Made by a program: the position numbers and the translations under genes
Part shown: positions 18,956 through 28,181 of the stretch, piece by piece
Layout: each line of letters opens with the position of its first letter
Numbering within the stretch: the stretch's first letter is position 1
Assembly (NCBI RefSeq): GCF_037076565.1
Contig: NZ_AP029028.1
Coordinates: 3,472,001 to 3,536,000, forward strand
From: Herbaspirillum sp. DW155
GTDB taxonomy: Bacteria > Pseudomonadota > Gammaproteobacteria > Burkholderiales > Burkholderiaceae_D
Reading direction: 5' to 3'
Length of the DNA: 64,000 bases
The notes under the pieces: generated by a model
Database searches by the model: none
Seen by the model: only the letters and a program-made list of their open reading frames with translations
What the model was told of the DNA's origin: nothing

Positions 18956-19623
18956 GTCATGCTCCGGTTGAGTACGTAGAACAGCAATTCATGGTCCAGC
19001 AGGCCGATCGGCTGGCCCCGCCATTCCACCATGCCGCGCGTGTACTGGATGGCCGACTGGGCCAGCGTGGTCGGCACCGGCATGAGGCTGTCGTGGGCGT
19101 AGCGATGCACGCCCGCCACCTCTTCCACCGGGAACACCAGGACCTGCCCTTCCAGCGAGGCCACCAGCAGATGCGGCGCCGGCGCCCCGGTGGGTAACTG
19201 GAACAGCTGTGCCAATGAGACACAAATACGCAATGCGCCACGGACATTGACCACCCCGGCAATGGCGCTATTGCGCTGGTGCGGCAGGCTGTGCAGCAGG
19301 CGCCTCTCGGTCACCTCCTGCACCACCGACGTGGCGATGGCCAGCCATTCACCGGCCACGCGCACCACCAGGGCCGAGGCCAAGGCGCTGCGGTCCTGTT
19401 CCTGCTCATGTGCGGCCACGCCGGCGTGCTGCCACTGCTGCGCAACCTCGGCCGAGGCCTGCGCCCGATCAAGCTGTTGCAAGGCGGCGCGGGCAAACGT
19501 GGGGCAATTCAGGCAGCGGATGTGATGCGCCAGCTCGGGGCAACTGGCATCGCCCTTGATACCGATGCGGTTCCAGCAGTCATGCAGGTCGGCACGGGAG
19601 GGTGTCATGGTCGGCTCAGTCAC
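18952..19623 (-). CDS. wspD: WspD: CheW-like coupling protein with Cys-rich N-terminus
   Basis: 223 residues. I use the GTG at 19621-19623, placed 7 nt after GAGGAG and overlapping the wspC stop by 8 bp. The N-terminus has four spaced cysteines (16, 28, 37, 40: DCWNRIGIKG...CPEL...CLNC), as in other WspD proteins, possibly a metal or redox site. The C-terminal CheW domain (from ~85) contains NVRGALRICVSLAQLF. It couples the receptor WspA to the kinase WspE. Confidence 0.9.
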   Translation of the reverse strand: MTEPTMTPSRADLHDCWNRIGIKGDASCPELAHHIRCLNCPTFARAALQQLDRAQASAEVAQQWQHAGVAAHEQEQDRSALASALVVRVAGEWLAIATSVVQEVTERRLLHSLPHQRNSAIAGVVNVRGALRICVSLAQLFQLPTGAPAPHLLVASLEGQVLVFPVEEVAGVHRYAHDSLMPVPTTLAQSAIQYTRGMVEWRGQPIGLLDHELLFYVLNRSMT

Positions 19624-20896
19624 GATGGTTCTCCTCAGCCGGGCTCACGCGCCCGGCGCGCTGGCGCATGCGCTCGGCGCCGGCGGCATCGCCTGTGGCT
19701 TGCAGCAGGGCCGCCAGATGCAGCAAGGCCGCCTGGTGTTGAGGTTCCAGATACAACACCTTGCGATAGCAGCGCTGGGCCAGTTCAGCGTCACCGTCGG
19801 CATCGTGGATCAGACCTTGCAGATAGAAGGCCTCGGCACTCGCCCCCTGCTCGCCGATGGCTTGTTCGCACAAGGCTGCGGCCTGGGCGAGCTGTCCCTG
19901 ATCGGCCAGCAGGCGGGCCTGCTCCAGCAAGGAGGGAGAAGCCGCGCCGGACACGGCCGCTTCGCCCGGTGTAAAGGGGAGCCGGCTTGACGCCGCTGAC
20001 GCCGCCGGCTGCACCGAACCTGCCTGGCGCGCGGCGCCGGGCAGCGTAACAGGCGGCAGCGCTGCGACCCCGACAAGCTCGCGCCGGGCCGGCCGCTCAA
20101 GCGCCACCCGTTTGCGAAAACCGAAGGCCAGTGCAATACCCGCCGATTGCAGTCGCGGGCTGAGCAGGATACCCCCTTCGGCCGGCCCGACGAAGATCAG
20201 GGCATCGGGCTTCATGAGGCTCTCCAGCAGCGCAACCACCTGGCGCTGCACTTCGCGCTCGAAATAGATCAGCACGTTGCGGCAGAAGATGAAATCGTAA
20301 GGTGCGGCGTAGCGCAAGAAATCCGGCGCCAGCAGATTGCCGGGCGCAAAGCGGACCTGCTGGCGAATCGCCTGATGCAGTTGCCACCCCTGCGCCAGCG
20401 GGGTGAAATGGCGATCACGAAAATCGAGGTCATGACCACGGAAAGAATTGCGTCCGTAGAGGCCGGCCGCGGCGATCTCCAGCGAGCGGGTGCGGATGTC
20501 GTAGGCATCGATGACGAACTGTCCCGGCAGGACGCCCGCGTCCAGCAGCGCCATGGCCAGCGAATACGGTTCTTCACCGCTCGAGCATGGCAGGCTGAGG
20601 ATGCGCACTGGCACTTCCGGCTGCAACGCCAGGCGCTCATATGCCAGACGGGCCGCAGCCAGGATGGCTTCGCGGTCGCGGAAGAACCAGGTCTCGGGCA
20701 CCACCGCCAGTTCGATCAGGGCTTGCAGTTCGGCGGCCGAGCCATGCAGACGCGCCAGATAGCGGCCATCGTCATCGATCTCCAGTGCCGCCATGCGCTC
20801 GCGCACGACGCGCTCGATCAGACTGCTGCCGACGGTGGCCATGTCCATGCCCATGGCGCACTTGAGCTTGTCGGCGATCAGCGGCAAGGTCTTCAT
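19616..20896 (-). CDS. wspC: WspC: CheR-type methyltransferase with C-terminal TPR
   Basis: 426 residues from the ATG at 20896, which overlaps the wspB stop (ATGA). The CheR part has PETWFFRDREAI, the SAM-binding ILSLPCSSGEEPYSLAM and FIFCRNVLIYFE; the Pro/Ala-rich linker leads to TPR units near the C-terminus (AEAFYLQGLIHDADGDAE; CYRKVLYLEPQHQAALLHLA). It methylates WspA glutamates and opposes WspF. A longer upstream frame overlaps wspB entirely and is rejected. Confidence 0.93.
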   Translation of the reverse strand: MKTLPLIADKLKCAMGMDMATVGSSLIERVVRERMAALEIDDDGRYLARLHGSAAELQALIELAVVPETWFFRDREAILAAARLAYERLALQPEVPVRILSLPCSSGEEPYSLAMALLDAGVLPGQFVIDAYDIRTRSLEIAAAGLYGRNSFRGHDLDFRDRHFTPLAQGWQLHQAIRQQVRFAPGNLLAPDFLRYAAPYDFIFCRNVLIYFEREVQRQVVALLESLMKPDALIFVGPAEGGILLSPRLQSAGIALAFGFRKRVALERPARRELVGVAALPPVTLPGAARQAGSVQPAASAASSRLPFTPGEAAVSGAASPSLLEQARLLADQGQLAQAAALCEQAIGEQGASAEAFYLQGLIHDADGDAELAQRCYRKVLYLEPQHQAALLHLAALLQATGDAAGAERMRQRAGRVSPAEENHRD

Positions 20897-21360
20897 GCGG
20901 CCACCTCGGGATAGAGCAAGGCGCGGGTGGCCGCATCGAGCAGGTCGCCGACCTGCACACGCTGCAACAATCCACCCTGGTAGGGCATGACCGGTCCCAG
21001 GTAAGGCGCCCCCTCGTTGCGGATGGCGGCCGGCACGAACCGGGCCGGGTCGACGCGCAAGGTCTCGGTGGCGCACTCCAGGATCAGGCCCAGCAGCACT
21101 GGCGCGGCCGCGCCGTTGTGGTAATGCACCAGCACCAACCGCGTACTCACGCGCGCCGGCGCGGGCCGGCCCAGTGCCAGCATGGACAGGTCGATCACCG
21201 GTACATGGCCGCCGCCGTGCGGCAGCAGGCCGGCCACCCAGGCGGGCGCGCCAGGCAGGGCCTTGCAGGGCGAAAGCGGCAGCACCATCGCCACCTCGGC
21301 GGTGGGCAGGGCATAGCGTTCTTCACCCAGGGAAAAAAGCAGGTACAGGGGTTGCATCAT
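20893..21360 (-). CDS. wspB: WspB: CheW-like coupling protein
   Basis: 155 residues, a single CheW domain beginning YLLFSLGEERYALPTAEV and containing GLLPHGGGHVPVIDLSML. It links WspA to WspE. Two ATG codons are adjacent (21360 and 21357). It lies 23 bp after the wspA stop in the same operon. Confidence 0.9.
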   Translation of the reverse strand: MMQPLYLLFSLGEERYALPTAEVAMVLPLSPCKALPGAPAWVAGLLPHGGGHVPVIDLSMLALGRPAPARVSTRLVLVHYHNGAAAPVLLGLILECATETLRVDPARFVPAAIRNEGAPYLGPVMPYQGGLLQRVQVGDLLDAATRALLYPEVAA

Positions 21361-21383
21361 GGTCGGCGCCGCCAGGACCGCAC

Positions 21384-23009
21384 TCAGTCCGTCACGCGAA
21401 AGCGCGACACGCCATTGCGCAATTCATTGGAGACCACGTTCAGTTCGTCGATGGCCTGACTCGATTGCTGCAGGGATTCCACGGTCTGCTGGGCCGCTTC
21501 GGAGAGCTGCACCAGCGCCTGGTTGATCTGCTCGGCGCTGCTGGCCTGGGCCTGCATGCCTTCGTTGACGATCTGGAAGCGCGGCGCCAGCGCCTGCACC
21601 TGGGCGATGATCTGCGAGAGCTGGCTGCCGGCCGTCTGCACATCCTGCATGCCGCGCCGCACCTGGTCGGAGAACTTGTCCATGCCCATCACGCCGGCGG
21701 CGACCGCCGACTGGATTTCCTTGACCATCACTTCGATGTCATAGGTGGCCACGGCGGTCTGGTCGGCCAGGCGGCGGATCTCAGTGGCCACCACCGAGAA
21801 ACCGCGTCCGTGTTCACCCGCCTTTTCGGCCTCGATGGCCGCATTGAGCGAGAGCAGGTTGGTCTGATCCGCCACCTTGGTGATGGTGGTGACGACCTGG
21901 TTGATGTTGCCGGCCTTCTCGTTGAGGATGGCCAGCTTGGCACTGACCGAACCGGCCGCCTCCATCACGTTCTGCATGGTGTCGCCCATGCGGTTCAGGC
22001 CGGCCTGGCCGCTGCCGGCCAGGGCCGAGGTCTGTTCGGAGACGACCGAGACTTCATTCATGGTGCGCACCAGATCGCGCGAGGTGGCGTGAATCTCGCG
22101 CGAGGTGGCGCCGATCTCGGTGGTGGTGGCCGCGGTTTCGGCGGCAGTGGCCTGCTGCTGGCGCGCGGTGGCGGCGATCTCGGTGACCGAGGTGGCCACC
22201 CGCGCCGAGGACTTCTGCGCCTGCGAGACCAGGCTGGTCAGCTCATCGGTCATGCGATCAAAGCCATTGCCGAGCACACCGAACTCATCATTGCGGTCCC
22301 ACGCAACGCGACGCGAAAAATCGCCCGAGCGCATGATGTCGAGCAGACCCACCAGCTTCTGCAACGGCTCGTTGATGGCCCGCATGAGCAAGAAACCACA
22401 CACCAGCGCCACCAGCAAGGCCGCCATGAGCGAAGTCGTCATGGCGAACTGGGCGGAGGTGACGGCATCGCTGATGCGGCTGGCGGCGTCGTCGGCAATG
22501 CCCTTGTTGGTATCGACCATGCGCTGCGTGAACTGGTAGCCGGCGCGCCACTGCGGACGGATCTGCTCATTGACGATCTTGTCGATGGCGGCGCGCTGGC
22601 TGAAATCCATCTTGAGCACTTCGCTGACGATGGCGCGATACTTCTGGCGCGTCTGCTTGAATTGCTCGAAGAGCTTGCGGTCGGCGTCGCTGAAGATGGT
22701 CTTGTCGTACTCCTCCTGCAGCCGGTCGAGCCGCTCGGCATTGCGGCGCAGCAGGATCACGTCGGCCTGGCGCTCGACTTCATTGCTGTCGATCTGGATG
22801 ATCTGCTGTGTCATCAGCAGGTTTTCGTACCAGGCGGCGTTGATCTGGGTGCTGTAGTAGAGGCCGGGCGTGGAATCCTCGCGCAGGGCCGTGGCGCTCT
22901 TCTCGATGCGGCTCAGGTTAACCGCAGAAATGCCGGCCATCAGCGCCATGAGCAGCAGAATGAGCCCGAAGCTGCCAAGGATGCGGTGCTTGATCGTCCA
23001 GTTCTTCAT
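21384..23009 (-). CDS. wspA: WspA: surface-sensing methyl-accepting chemoreceptor
   Basis: 541 residues from the ATG at 23009 (an upstream G-rich tract AGGGGGG may be the ribosome site). TM1 is at about 9-32, a helical periplasmic domain follows, TM2 is at about 190-212, then HAMP and the signalling hairpin ([36 protein letters not shown] region). The [27 protein letters not shown] variant is the one seen in WspA. It senses surface contact and controls WspE. First gene of the operon. Confidence 0.93.
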   Translation of the reverse strand: MKNWTIKHRILGSFGLILLLMALMAGISAVNLSRIEKSATALREDSTPGLYYSTQINAAWYENLLMTQQIIQIDSNEVERQADVILLRRNAERLDRLQEEYDKTIFSDADRKLFEQFKQTRQKYRAIVSEVLKMDFSQRAAIDKIVNEQIRPQWRAGYQFTQRMVDTNKGIADDAASRISDAVTSAQFAMTTSLMAALLVALVCGFLLMRAINEPLQKLVGLLDIMRSGDFSRRVAWDRNDEFGVLGNGFDRMTDELTSLVSQAQKSSARVATSVTEIAATARQQQATAAETAATTTEIGATSREIHATSRDLVRTMNEVSVVSEQTSALAGSGQAGLNRMGDTMQNVMEAAGSVSAKLAILNEKAGNINQVVTTITKVADQTNLLSLNAAIEAEKAGEHGRGFSVVATEIRRLADQTAVATYDIEVMVKEIQSAVAAGVMGMDKFSDQVRRGMQDVQTAGSQLSQIIAQVQALAPRFQIVNEGMQAQASSAEQINQALVQLSEAAQQTVESLQQSSQAIDELNVVSNELRNGVSRFRVTD

Positions 23010-23108
23010 ACGCAGGTTTCCCCCCTTTTGGAATACGCGCTCCCGCTCTGCCCCGTTCCGGTAGCGCATGAACGAAAGTTCGCATTTAGTAATACTCCGA
23101 GATTATCA

Positions 23109-23122
23109 TTGAAATCTTTCAA
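23109..23122. promoter_or_regulatory. Palindrome upstream of the wsp operon
   Basis: TTGAAA-TC-TTTCAA is a perfect 6-2-6 inverted repeat in an AT-rich island about 100 bp before wspA, in a window that is otherwise very GC-rich. It is a candidate operator in the wsp promoter region. I could not assign -10/-35 boxes with confidence. Confidence 0.4.
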
Positions 23123-23165
23123 TATAACCATTATCCCTTGCGCGATCTCTTTTCGCCGGGGCATG

Positions 23166-23190
23166 AAAAACGGCGCCCGCAGGCGCCGTT
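23166..23190 (-). terminator. Rho-independent terminator of the 120-aa membrane-protein gene
   Basis: Perfect 9-base stem (23169-23177 with 23182-23190) and CGCA loop; the A5 run at 23166-23170 becomes the T tract on the minus strand. Confidence 0.8.
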
Positions 23191-23213
23191 CCGGATGAGC
23201 TTCGACGGTTGGA

Positions 23214-23576
23214 TCACACCGGCATGGGCTTGTTGTCCTGCAGATCGAGGAAGCCCTTGATGAGACGATAGGCCTTCCAGATCCAGGCCAGCGAGAACAC
23301 CAGAATGGCCAGCGGAATGCCGATCACCGTGGCCCACAGCACGCCACCGGCAAAGAGCCAGAACAGATACCACCAGAAGGAACGGATCTGCCAGCGATGA
23401 TGGGTATAGAGGAAGGTATCGCGCACGTCGCCGCGCTTGAGGTAATTGACGATCAGCGGCAGCCACGACAGCATGCCCAGGGAAAACACCAGACAGGCGG
23501 CATGCGCAAGGTAGAGCCACCACACCAGATCACGGCCGGTTTGCGTCTGTGGATCCAATACCAGTTCCTGGTTCAT
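23214..23576 (-). CDS. COG3671-like small integral membrane protein
   Basis: 120 residues with three hydrophobic segments (about 21-45, 66-80, 80-100) and the blocks RGDVRDTFLYTHHRWQIRSFWWYLFW, typical of the conserved COG3671/DUF4870-like membrane protein family. Function unknown. It lies downstream of serB (38 bp) and upstream of its own terminator, so it may be co-transcribed with serB. Confidence 0.82.
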   Translation of the reverse strand: MNQELVLDPQTQTGRDLVWWLYLAHAACLVFSLGMLSWLPLIVNYLKRGDVRDTFLYTHHRWQIRSFWWYLFWLFAGGVLWATVIGIPLAILVFSLAWIWKAYRLIKGFLDLQDNKPMPV

Positions 23577-23613
23577 CGCGTCTCCTGAAGTGAGGGAAAA
23601 CCGGCCCTGAGCA

Positions 23614-24480
23614 TCAGGCCAGCAGATTCAAGATGCCGTCCAGTCCGACGAAATTCAAGCCCACGCTGGCCTGCGCACGCACCACCGGCTTGGCACGGAA
23701 GGCCACCGACAAGCCGGAGATACCCATCATGCGCAGGTCATTGGCACCATCGCCCATGACGATGGCCTGGCTCGGCTCCGCGCCAATCTCGCGGCAGATG
23801 CGCTCCACCGTCGCGCGTTTCTCGTCGGCATTGACGATGCCGCCGACCACCTTGCCGGTGAGCTTGCCATCGGCCACTTCCAGCGTATTGGCGTGCGTGT
23901 AGTCCAGACCTAGACGCGCCTTCATACGGTCGGTGAAAAAGGTGAAACCACCCGAGACCAGCAGCGTCTTCAGTCCTGCAGCCTGTACGGCCTTCAACAT
24001 GTTCTCCGCCCCCGGCGACAATTGCAGGCGCTCATCGTAAACACGCTGCAGCGCGCCCGCATCCAGCCCCTTGAGCAATGCCACGCGGCGGGTCAGACTT
24101 TCGTTGAACTCGATCTCGCCGCGCATGGCGGCTTCGGTGATCTCGGCCACCTGCGGCTTCAAGCCTTGCATGTCGGCGATCTCGTCGATGCATTCGATGG
24201 TGATGAGGGTGGAATCCATGTCCATCGCCACCAGGCGGAAATCGGACAGCTTGCGGCCCTCTGGAATGAAGGCATAGTCCAGGCGCGCCTGCAGGCAAGC
24301 CGCATCGATGCTGGCCTTGAGTGCATCGCTCTGGCTCACGCCAGCCACACGCCATGCATCGACATCGGGTACGCGGTCGCCTGCAATGCGTTCAGCGCGG
24401 CCACCGGCCAGGGCGGCGATGGACTCGATGGCGGAAGAAGAAACGGCGTGGTGTTTGGGGGCTTGCAGGATCAGGTTCAT
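23614..24480 (-). CDS. serB: Phosphoserine phosphatase
   Basis: 288 residues from ATG 24480 (another in-frame ATG lies at 24498). The HAD core has the nucleophile motif DMDST (Asp87-Thr91), LLVSGGFTFFTDRM, and the DGANDLRMM motif (GDGAND). Upstream of the HAD domain is a short ACT-like region. It catalyses the last step of serine synthesis. It is followed by a small membrane-protein gene and preceded by mfd on the same strand (57-bp gap). Confidence 0.95.
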   Translation of the reverse strand: MNLILQAPKHHAVSSSAIESIAALAGGRAERIAGDRVPDVDAWRVAGVSQSDALKASIDAACLQARLDYAFIPEGRKLSDFRLVAMDMDSTLITIECIDEIADMQGLKPQVAEITEAAMRGEIEFNESLTRRVALLKGLDAGALQRVYDERLQLSPGAENMLKAVQAAGLKTLLVSGGFTFFTDRMKARLGLDYTHANTLEVADGKLTGKVVGGIVNADEKRATVERICREIGAEPSQAIVMGDGANDLRMMGISGLSVAFRAKPVVRAQASVGLNFVGLDGILNLLA

Positions 24481-24537
24481 GTTGTTCTGTTGATTCATGG
24501 ATGCAGTTGGATTCGGTAATACGCGGCCGGAAACGCT

Positions 24538-27500
24538 TCAGCCGGTGAGTGCCTTCATGGTCGCCTTGACCTGCTGCACGCGGGCATTCAGATCGGGCAT
24601 GCTGGCCGTGATGCGCAGCTTGTCGGGACCGTTGAGCTTGATCTGGCGGTTCTTCTGCACCAGCTCGATGATGCGCATGGCGTCAACCGGCGGATTGGGC
24701 ACGAACTGCAGCAGCGCCGCTTCCGAATGCGCATCGATCTTGATGATGCCCAAAGGCTTGGCGGCAATGCGCAGGCGGTGCGTTTCGATCAAGGCCTTGG
24801 CGGCATCGGGCAGCTTGCCGAAGCGGTCGATCAGTTCTTCCTGCAAGGCATCGATGGCATCGGCCTTCTCGCAGTTGGCCAAGCGCTTGTAGAGCGACAG
24901 GCGTTCATGCACGTCGCCGCAGAAGTCGTTGGGCAGCAGCGCAGGCGCATGCAGGTTGATTTCGGTGGTGGTCGAGAGCGGCGCGGCGAGGTCGGGTTCG
25001 CGGCCATCCTTGAGGGCACGCACGGCTTCGTTCAACATGTCCGAATACGTCTGGAAACCGATCTCGTGGATCTCGCCCGACTGATGATCGCCCAGCACCT
25101 CGCCGGCACCGCGGATTTCCAGGTCGTGCATGGCGAGATAGAAACCGCTGCCCAGTTCCTCCATCTGCTGGATCGCTTCCAGCCGGCGCTGCGCCTGCTT
25201 GGACAAGCCCTGCACATCCTGCACCAGCAGATAGGCATAGGCCTGGTGGTGCGAACGGCCGACGCGGCCACGCAACTGGTGCAGCTGCGCCAGGCCGAAC
25301 TTGTCGGCGCGATGCATGATGATGGTGTTGGCCGTGGGGACGTCGATGCCGGTCTCGATGATGGTGGTACAGAGCAGAATATTGAAGCGCTGCGCCACGA
25401 AGTCGCGCATCACCTTTTCCAGATCACGCTCGTGCATCTGGCCGTGCGCCACGCCGATGCGGGCTTCCGGCAGGAGCTGCTCCAGCGCGGCCTTGCGGTT
25501 GGCGATGGTTTCCACTTCGTTGTGCAGGAAGTAGACCTGGCCGCCGCGTTTCAACTCGCGCAGGCAGGCTTCGCGGATGGTCGATTCCTGCTCGGCGCGT
25601 ACGAAGGTCTTGATGGCCAGGCGCTTCTGCGGCGCGGTGGCGATCACCGAGAAATCGCGCAACCCTTCCAGCGCCATGCCCAGCGTACGCGGGATAGGCG
25701 TGGCGGTCAGCGTGAGCACATCCACCTCGGCGCGCAGCGACTTCAGGGCTTCCTTCTGGCGTACACCGAAACGGTGTTCCTCATCGATGATGACCAGGCC
25801 CAGGCGCGAGAATTTCACTTCGTCCGACAGCAGCTTGTGAGTGCCGATGACGATATCGATGGTGCCATCACCCAGGCCCTTGATGGCCTGCGTGACTTCC
25901 TTGCCGGTACGGAAGCGCGACAGTTCGGCAATCTTGACCGGCCAGTTGGCGAAGCGATCCGCGAAGGTGGCGGCATGCTGTTCGGCCAGCAGCGTGGTCG
26001 GTGCCAGGATCGCGACCTGCTTGCCGCCCATCACCGCCACGAAGGCGGCGCGCAAGGCGACTTCGGTCTTGCCGAAGCCGACGTCGCCGCAGATCAGGCG
26101 GTCCATGGGCTTGCCGCCGGTCATGTCCTTGATGACGGCATTGATGGCGGCGGCCTGGTCGGCGGTTTCCTCGAAGCCGAAGCTGTCGGCGAAAGCTTCA
26201 TAGTCATGCGCCGAATACTGGAAGGCGTGACCCTGACGCAGCGCGCGGCGGGCATACAGGTTCAGCAGTTCGGCGGCGGTATCGCGCACCTGCTGGGCGG
26301 CCTTGCGCTTGGCCTTCTCCCACTGGCCGGAGCCCAGCGCGTGCAGCGGCGCATCTTCGGGCGAAGCGCCGGAGTAACGCGAAATCACGTGCAGTTGCGA
26401 GACCGGCACGTAGAGCTTGGTCTCCTTGGCGTATTCCAGATGCAGGAACTCGGTCTCGCCCTCCCCCAGGTCCATGCTGACCAGGCCCATGTAGCGGCCG
26501 ATGCCGTGGCTGCTGTGGACCACCGGATCGCCGATCTTCAACTCCGACAGGTCGCGCACCATGTATTCGACGTCGGTGGCGGCCTGCTGCTTGCGGCTGC
26601 CGACACGGCGACCGCTGCCGGCGTAGAGTTCGGTCTCGGTGATCAGCGCCAGACCAGCGGCGCTGACGAAGCCTGCATGCAAGGGGGCAACGCCCAGCAT
26701 CAGCGGCTCATTGCTGGAGAGGAAATCGTTCCAGTCATCGCACAGCGCCGGATGCAGGTCGTATTCCGCAAAATATTGCTGCAGGGTTTCACGCCGGCCA
26801 TTGCTCTCGGCACAGATCAGCACGCGCTCGGCACCCTTCAACAGGAAGCCGCGCAAATTGACCAGCGGGTCTTCCGCGCGGCGGTTGACGGCGATGTTGG
26901 GCAGCGGGGCCGAGACGGCCGAAGGCGCATCATCGGTCTTGAGCACCCAACGGGCGTGGGGTTTCAGCAGGGTGAAGAAATCTTCATCGTCCAGGTAGAT
27001 GGCGCGCGGCTCCAGCACCGGGCGCTCGCGGTCGGCGTGAAGGAAATTCCAGCGCGAGCGGGTATCGCTCCAGAAGCGCTTGATGGCCTGTTCGATGTCG
27101 CCGACGGTGGCGAACATGGCGTTGGCCGGCAGGTACTGGAACAGCGTCGCCGTCTCTTCGAAGAACAGTGGCAGGTAGTATTCGATACCCGCCGAAGCGA
27201 TGCCGTTGCCGATGTCCTTGTAGATGGCCGAGCGCGACGGATCGCCCTCGAACACTTCGCGCCAACGATTGCGGAAGGCCAGGCGCGAAGCCTCGTCCAT
27301 GGGAAATTCGCGGCCCGGCAGCAGGCGCACTTCAGGCACCGGATAGAGCGAGCGCTGGGTATCGGCATCGAAGGTGCGGATGGTCTCGATGGTGTCGCCG
27401 AACAGGTCCAGCCGGTACGGCAGCACCGAGCCCATCGGGAAGATGTCGATCAGGCCGCCGCGTACCGAATATTCGCCCGGTGACATCACCTGGCCCACGT

Positions 27501-27975
27501 GGGTGTAACCGGCCAGGGTGAGCTGGGACTTCAGCTTGCCCTCGTCGAGTTTTTCACCCTGCTTGAAAAAGAAGGTATAAGCCGCCAGGAACTGCGGCGG
27601 CGCCATGCGCAGCAAGGCCGTGGTGGCCGGCACGATCAGCAGGTCGCACTGGCCGGACTGCACTTCATAGAGCGTGGCCAGCCGTTCGGACACCAGATCC
27701 TGGTGCGGCGAGAAGGCGTCATAGGGCAGTGTTTCCCAGTCCGGCAGCAGGTGGCAGCGCAGGCGCTCGCCCTCCTTGGGCTGGAACCAGGGGATCTCGG
27801 CCAGCAGGCGCTGGGCATCGGTGGCCCCGGCCACCACCACGGCCAGCATGCGGCCTTCGGCCTTCAGGGCCAGCGCGGCCTGGGCCAGCAGATAGGCATC
27901 GGCGGAACCGTGCACGGCGGGAGGCTGGAAACGCACACCTGCCTTGGGCAGGCTTTTTTTCGGGTCAAAAGACAT
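24538..27975 (-). CDS. mfd: Transcription-repair coupling factor Mfd
   Basis: 1145 residues from ATG 27975, matching the usual ~1150. N-terminal UvrB-like domain, CarD-like RNA-polymerase interaction domain (IGDPVVHSSHGIGRYMGL), then the RecG-like helicase (DRLICGDVGFGKTEVALRAAF Walker A; DEEHRFG Walker B) and TRCF C-terminal domain. It releases stalled RNA polymerase and recruits UvrA. Upstream in-frame codons encode repeat-derived sequence from the intergenic region and are not part of the protein. Confidence 0.96.
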   Translation of the reverse strand: MSFDPKKSLPKAGVRFQPPAVHGSADAYLLAQAALALKAEGRMLAVVVAGATDAQRLLAEIPWFQPKEGERLRCHLLPDWETLPYDAFSPHQDLVSERLATLYEVQSGQCDLLIVPATTALLRMAPPQFLAAYTFFFKQGEKLDEGKLKSQLTLAGYTHVGQVMSPGEYSVRGGLIDIFPMGSVLPYRLDLFGDTIETIRTFDADTQRSLYPVPEVRLLPGREFPMDEASRLAFRNRWREVFEGDPSRSAIYKDIGNGIASAGIEYYLPLFFEETATLFQYLPANAMFATVGDIEQAIKRFWSDTRSRWNFLHADRERPVLEPRAIYLDDEDFFTLLKPHARWVLKTDDAPSAVSAPLPNIAVNRRAEDPLVNLRGFLLKGAERVLICAESNGRRETLQQYFAEYDLHPALCDDWNDFLSSNEPLMLGVAPLHAGFVSAAGLALITETELYAGSGRRVGSRKQQAATDVEYMVRDLSELKIGDPVVHSSHGIGRYMGLVSMDLGEGETEFLHLEYAKETKLYVPVSQLHVISRYSGASPEDAPLHALGSGQWEKAKRKAAQQVRDTAAELLNLYARRALRQGHAFQYSAHDYEAFADSFGFEETADQAAAINAVIKDMTGGKPMDRLICGDVGFGKTEVALRAAFVAVMGGKQVAILAPTTLLAEQHAATFADRFANWPVKIAELSRFRTGKEVTQAIKGLGDGTIDIVIGTHKLLSDEVKFSRLGLVIIDEEHRFGVRQKEALKSLRAEVDVLTLTATPIPRTLGMALEGLRDFSVIATAPQKRLAIKTFVRAEQESTIREACLRELKRGGQVYFLHNEVETIANRKAALEQLLPEARIGVAHGQMHERDLEKVMRDFVAQRFNILLCTTIIETGIDVPTANTIIMHRADKFGLAQLHQLRGRVGRSHHQAYAYLLVQDVQGLSKQAQRRLEAIQQMEELGSGFYLAMHDLEIRGAGEVLGDHQSGEIHEIGFQTYSDMLNEAVRALKDGREPDLAAPLSTTTEINLHAPALLPNDFCGDVHERLSLYKRLANCEKADAIDALQEELIDRFGKLPDAAKALIETHRLRIAAKPLGIIKIDAHSEAALLQFVPNPPVDAMRIIELVQKNRQIKLNGPDKLRITASMPDLNARVQQVKATMKALTG

Positions 27976-28002
27976 CAGGATCGGGAGGATCGGCTTGGTT
28001 GA

Positions 28003-28032
28003 GACTTGATTCGACTTGATTCGACTTGATTC
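28003..28032. repeat. Three tandem copies of a 10-bp unit upstream of mfd
   Basis: GACTTGATTC repeated perfectly at 28003-28012, 28013-28022 and 28023-28032, with a degenerate partial copy (GGTTGA) before it. It lies 28 bp upstream of the mfd ATG in the divergent mfd/ispD region. One helical turn per repeat. Confidence 0.85.
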
Positions 28033-28181
28033 GGCCGCAGGCCCGGCGGCGGCGGCCGTGCTGGCAGCGCCGCAAAATGCCGGTCGCTTGCAAGGGATTG
28101 GCATTAGAATTCAGCCTCTCATTATAAACGAAGGCCCCATCGCAAGCCGCCGCCAGGCGGGCGCCGGGCCAGGTCCATGGC

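Noticed and set aside
20897-21076. Longer wspC start extending 60 codons upstream
   Set aside because: It overlaps wspB completely in another frame; the ATG at 20896 overlaps the wspB stop as in the rest of the operon.
24727-27483. A 918-codon open frame on the plus strand
   Set aside because: It is entirely antisense to mfd, whose domains are unambiguous. High GC content makes such long antisense frames common; no domain or ribosome site supports it.
28003-28032. Possible CRISPR-like array
   Set aside because: Direct tandem repeats with no spacers and only 10 bp; not CRISPR.
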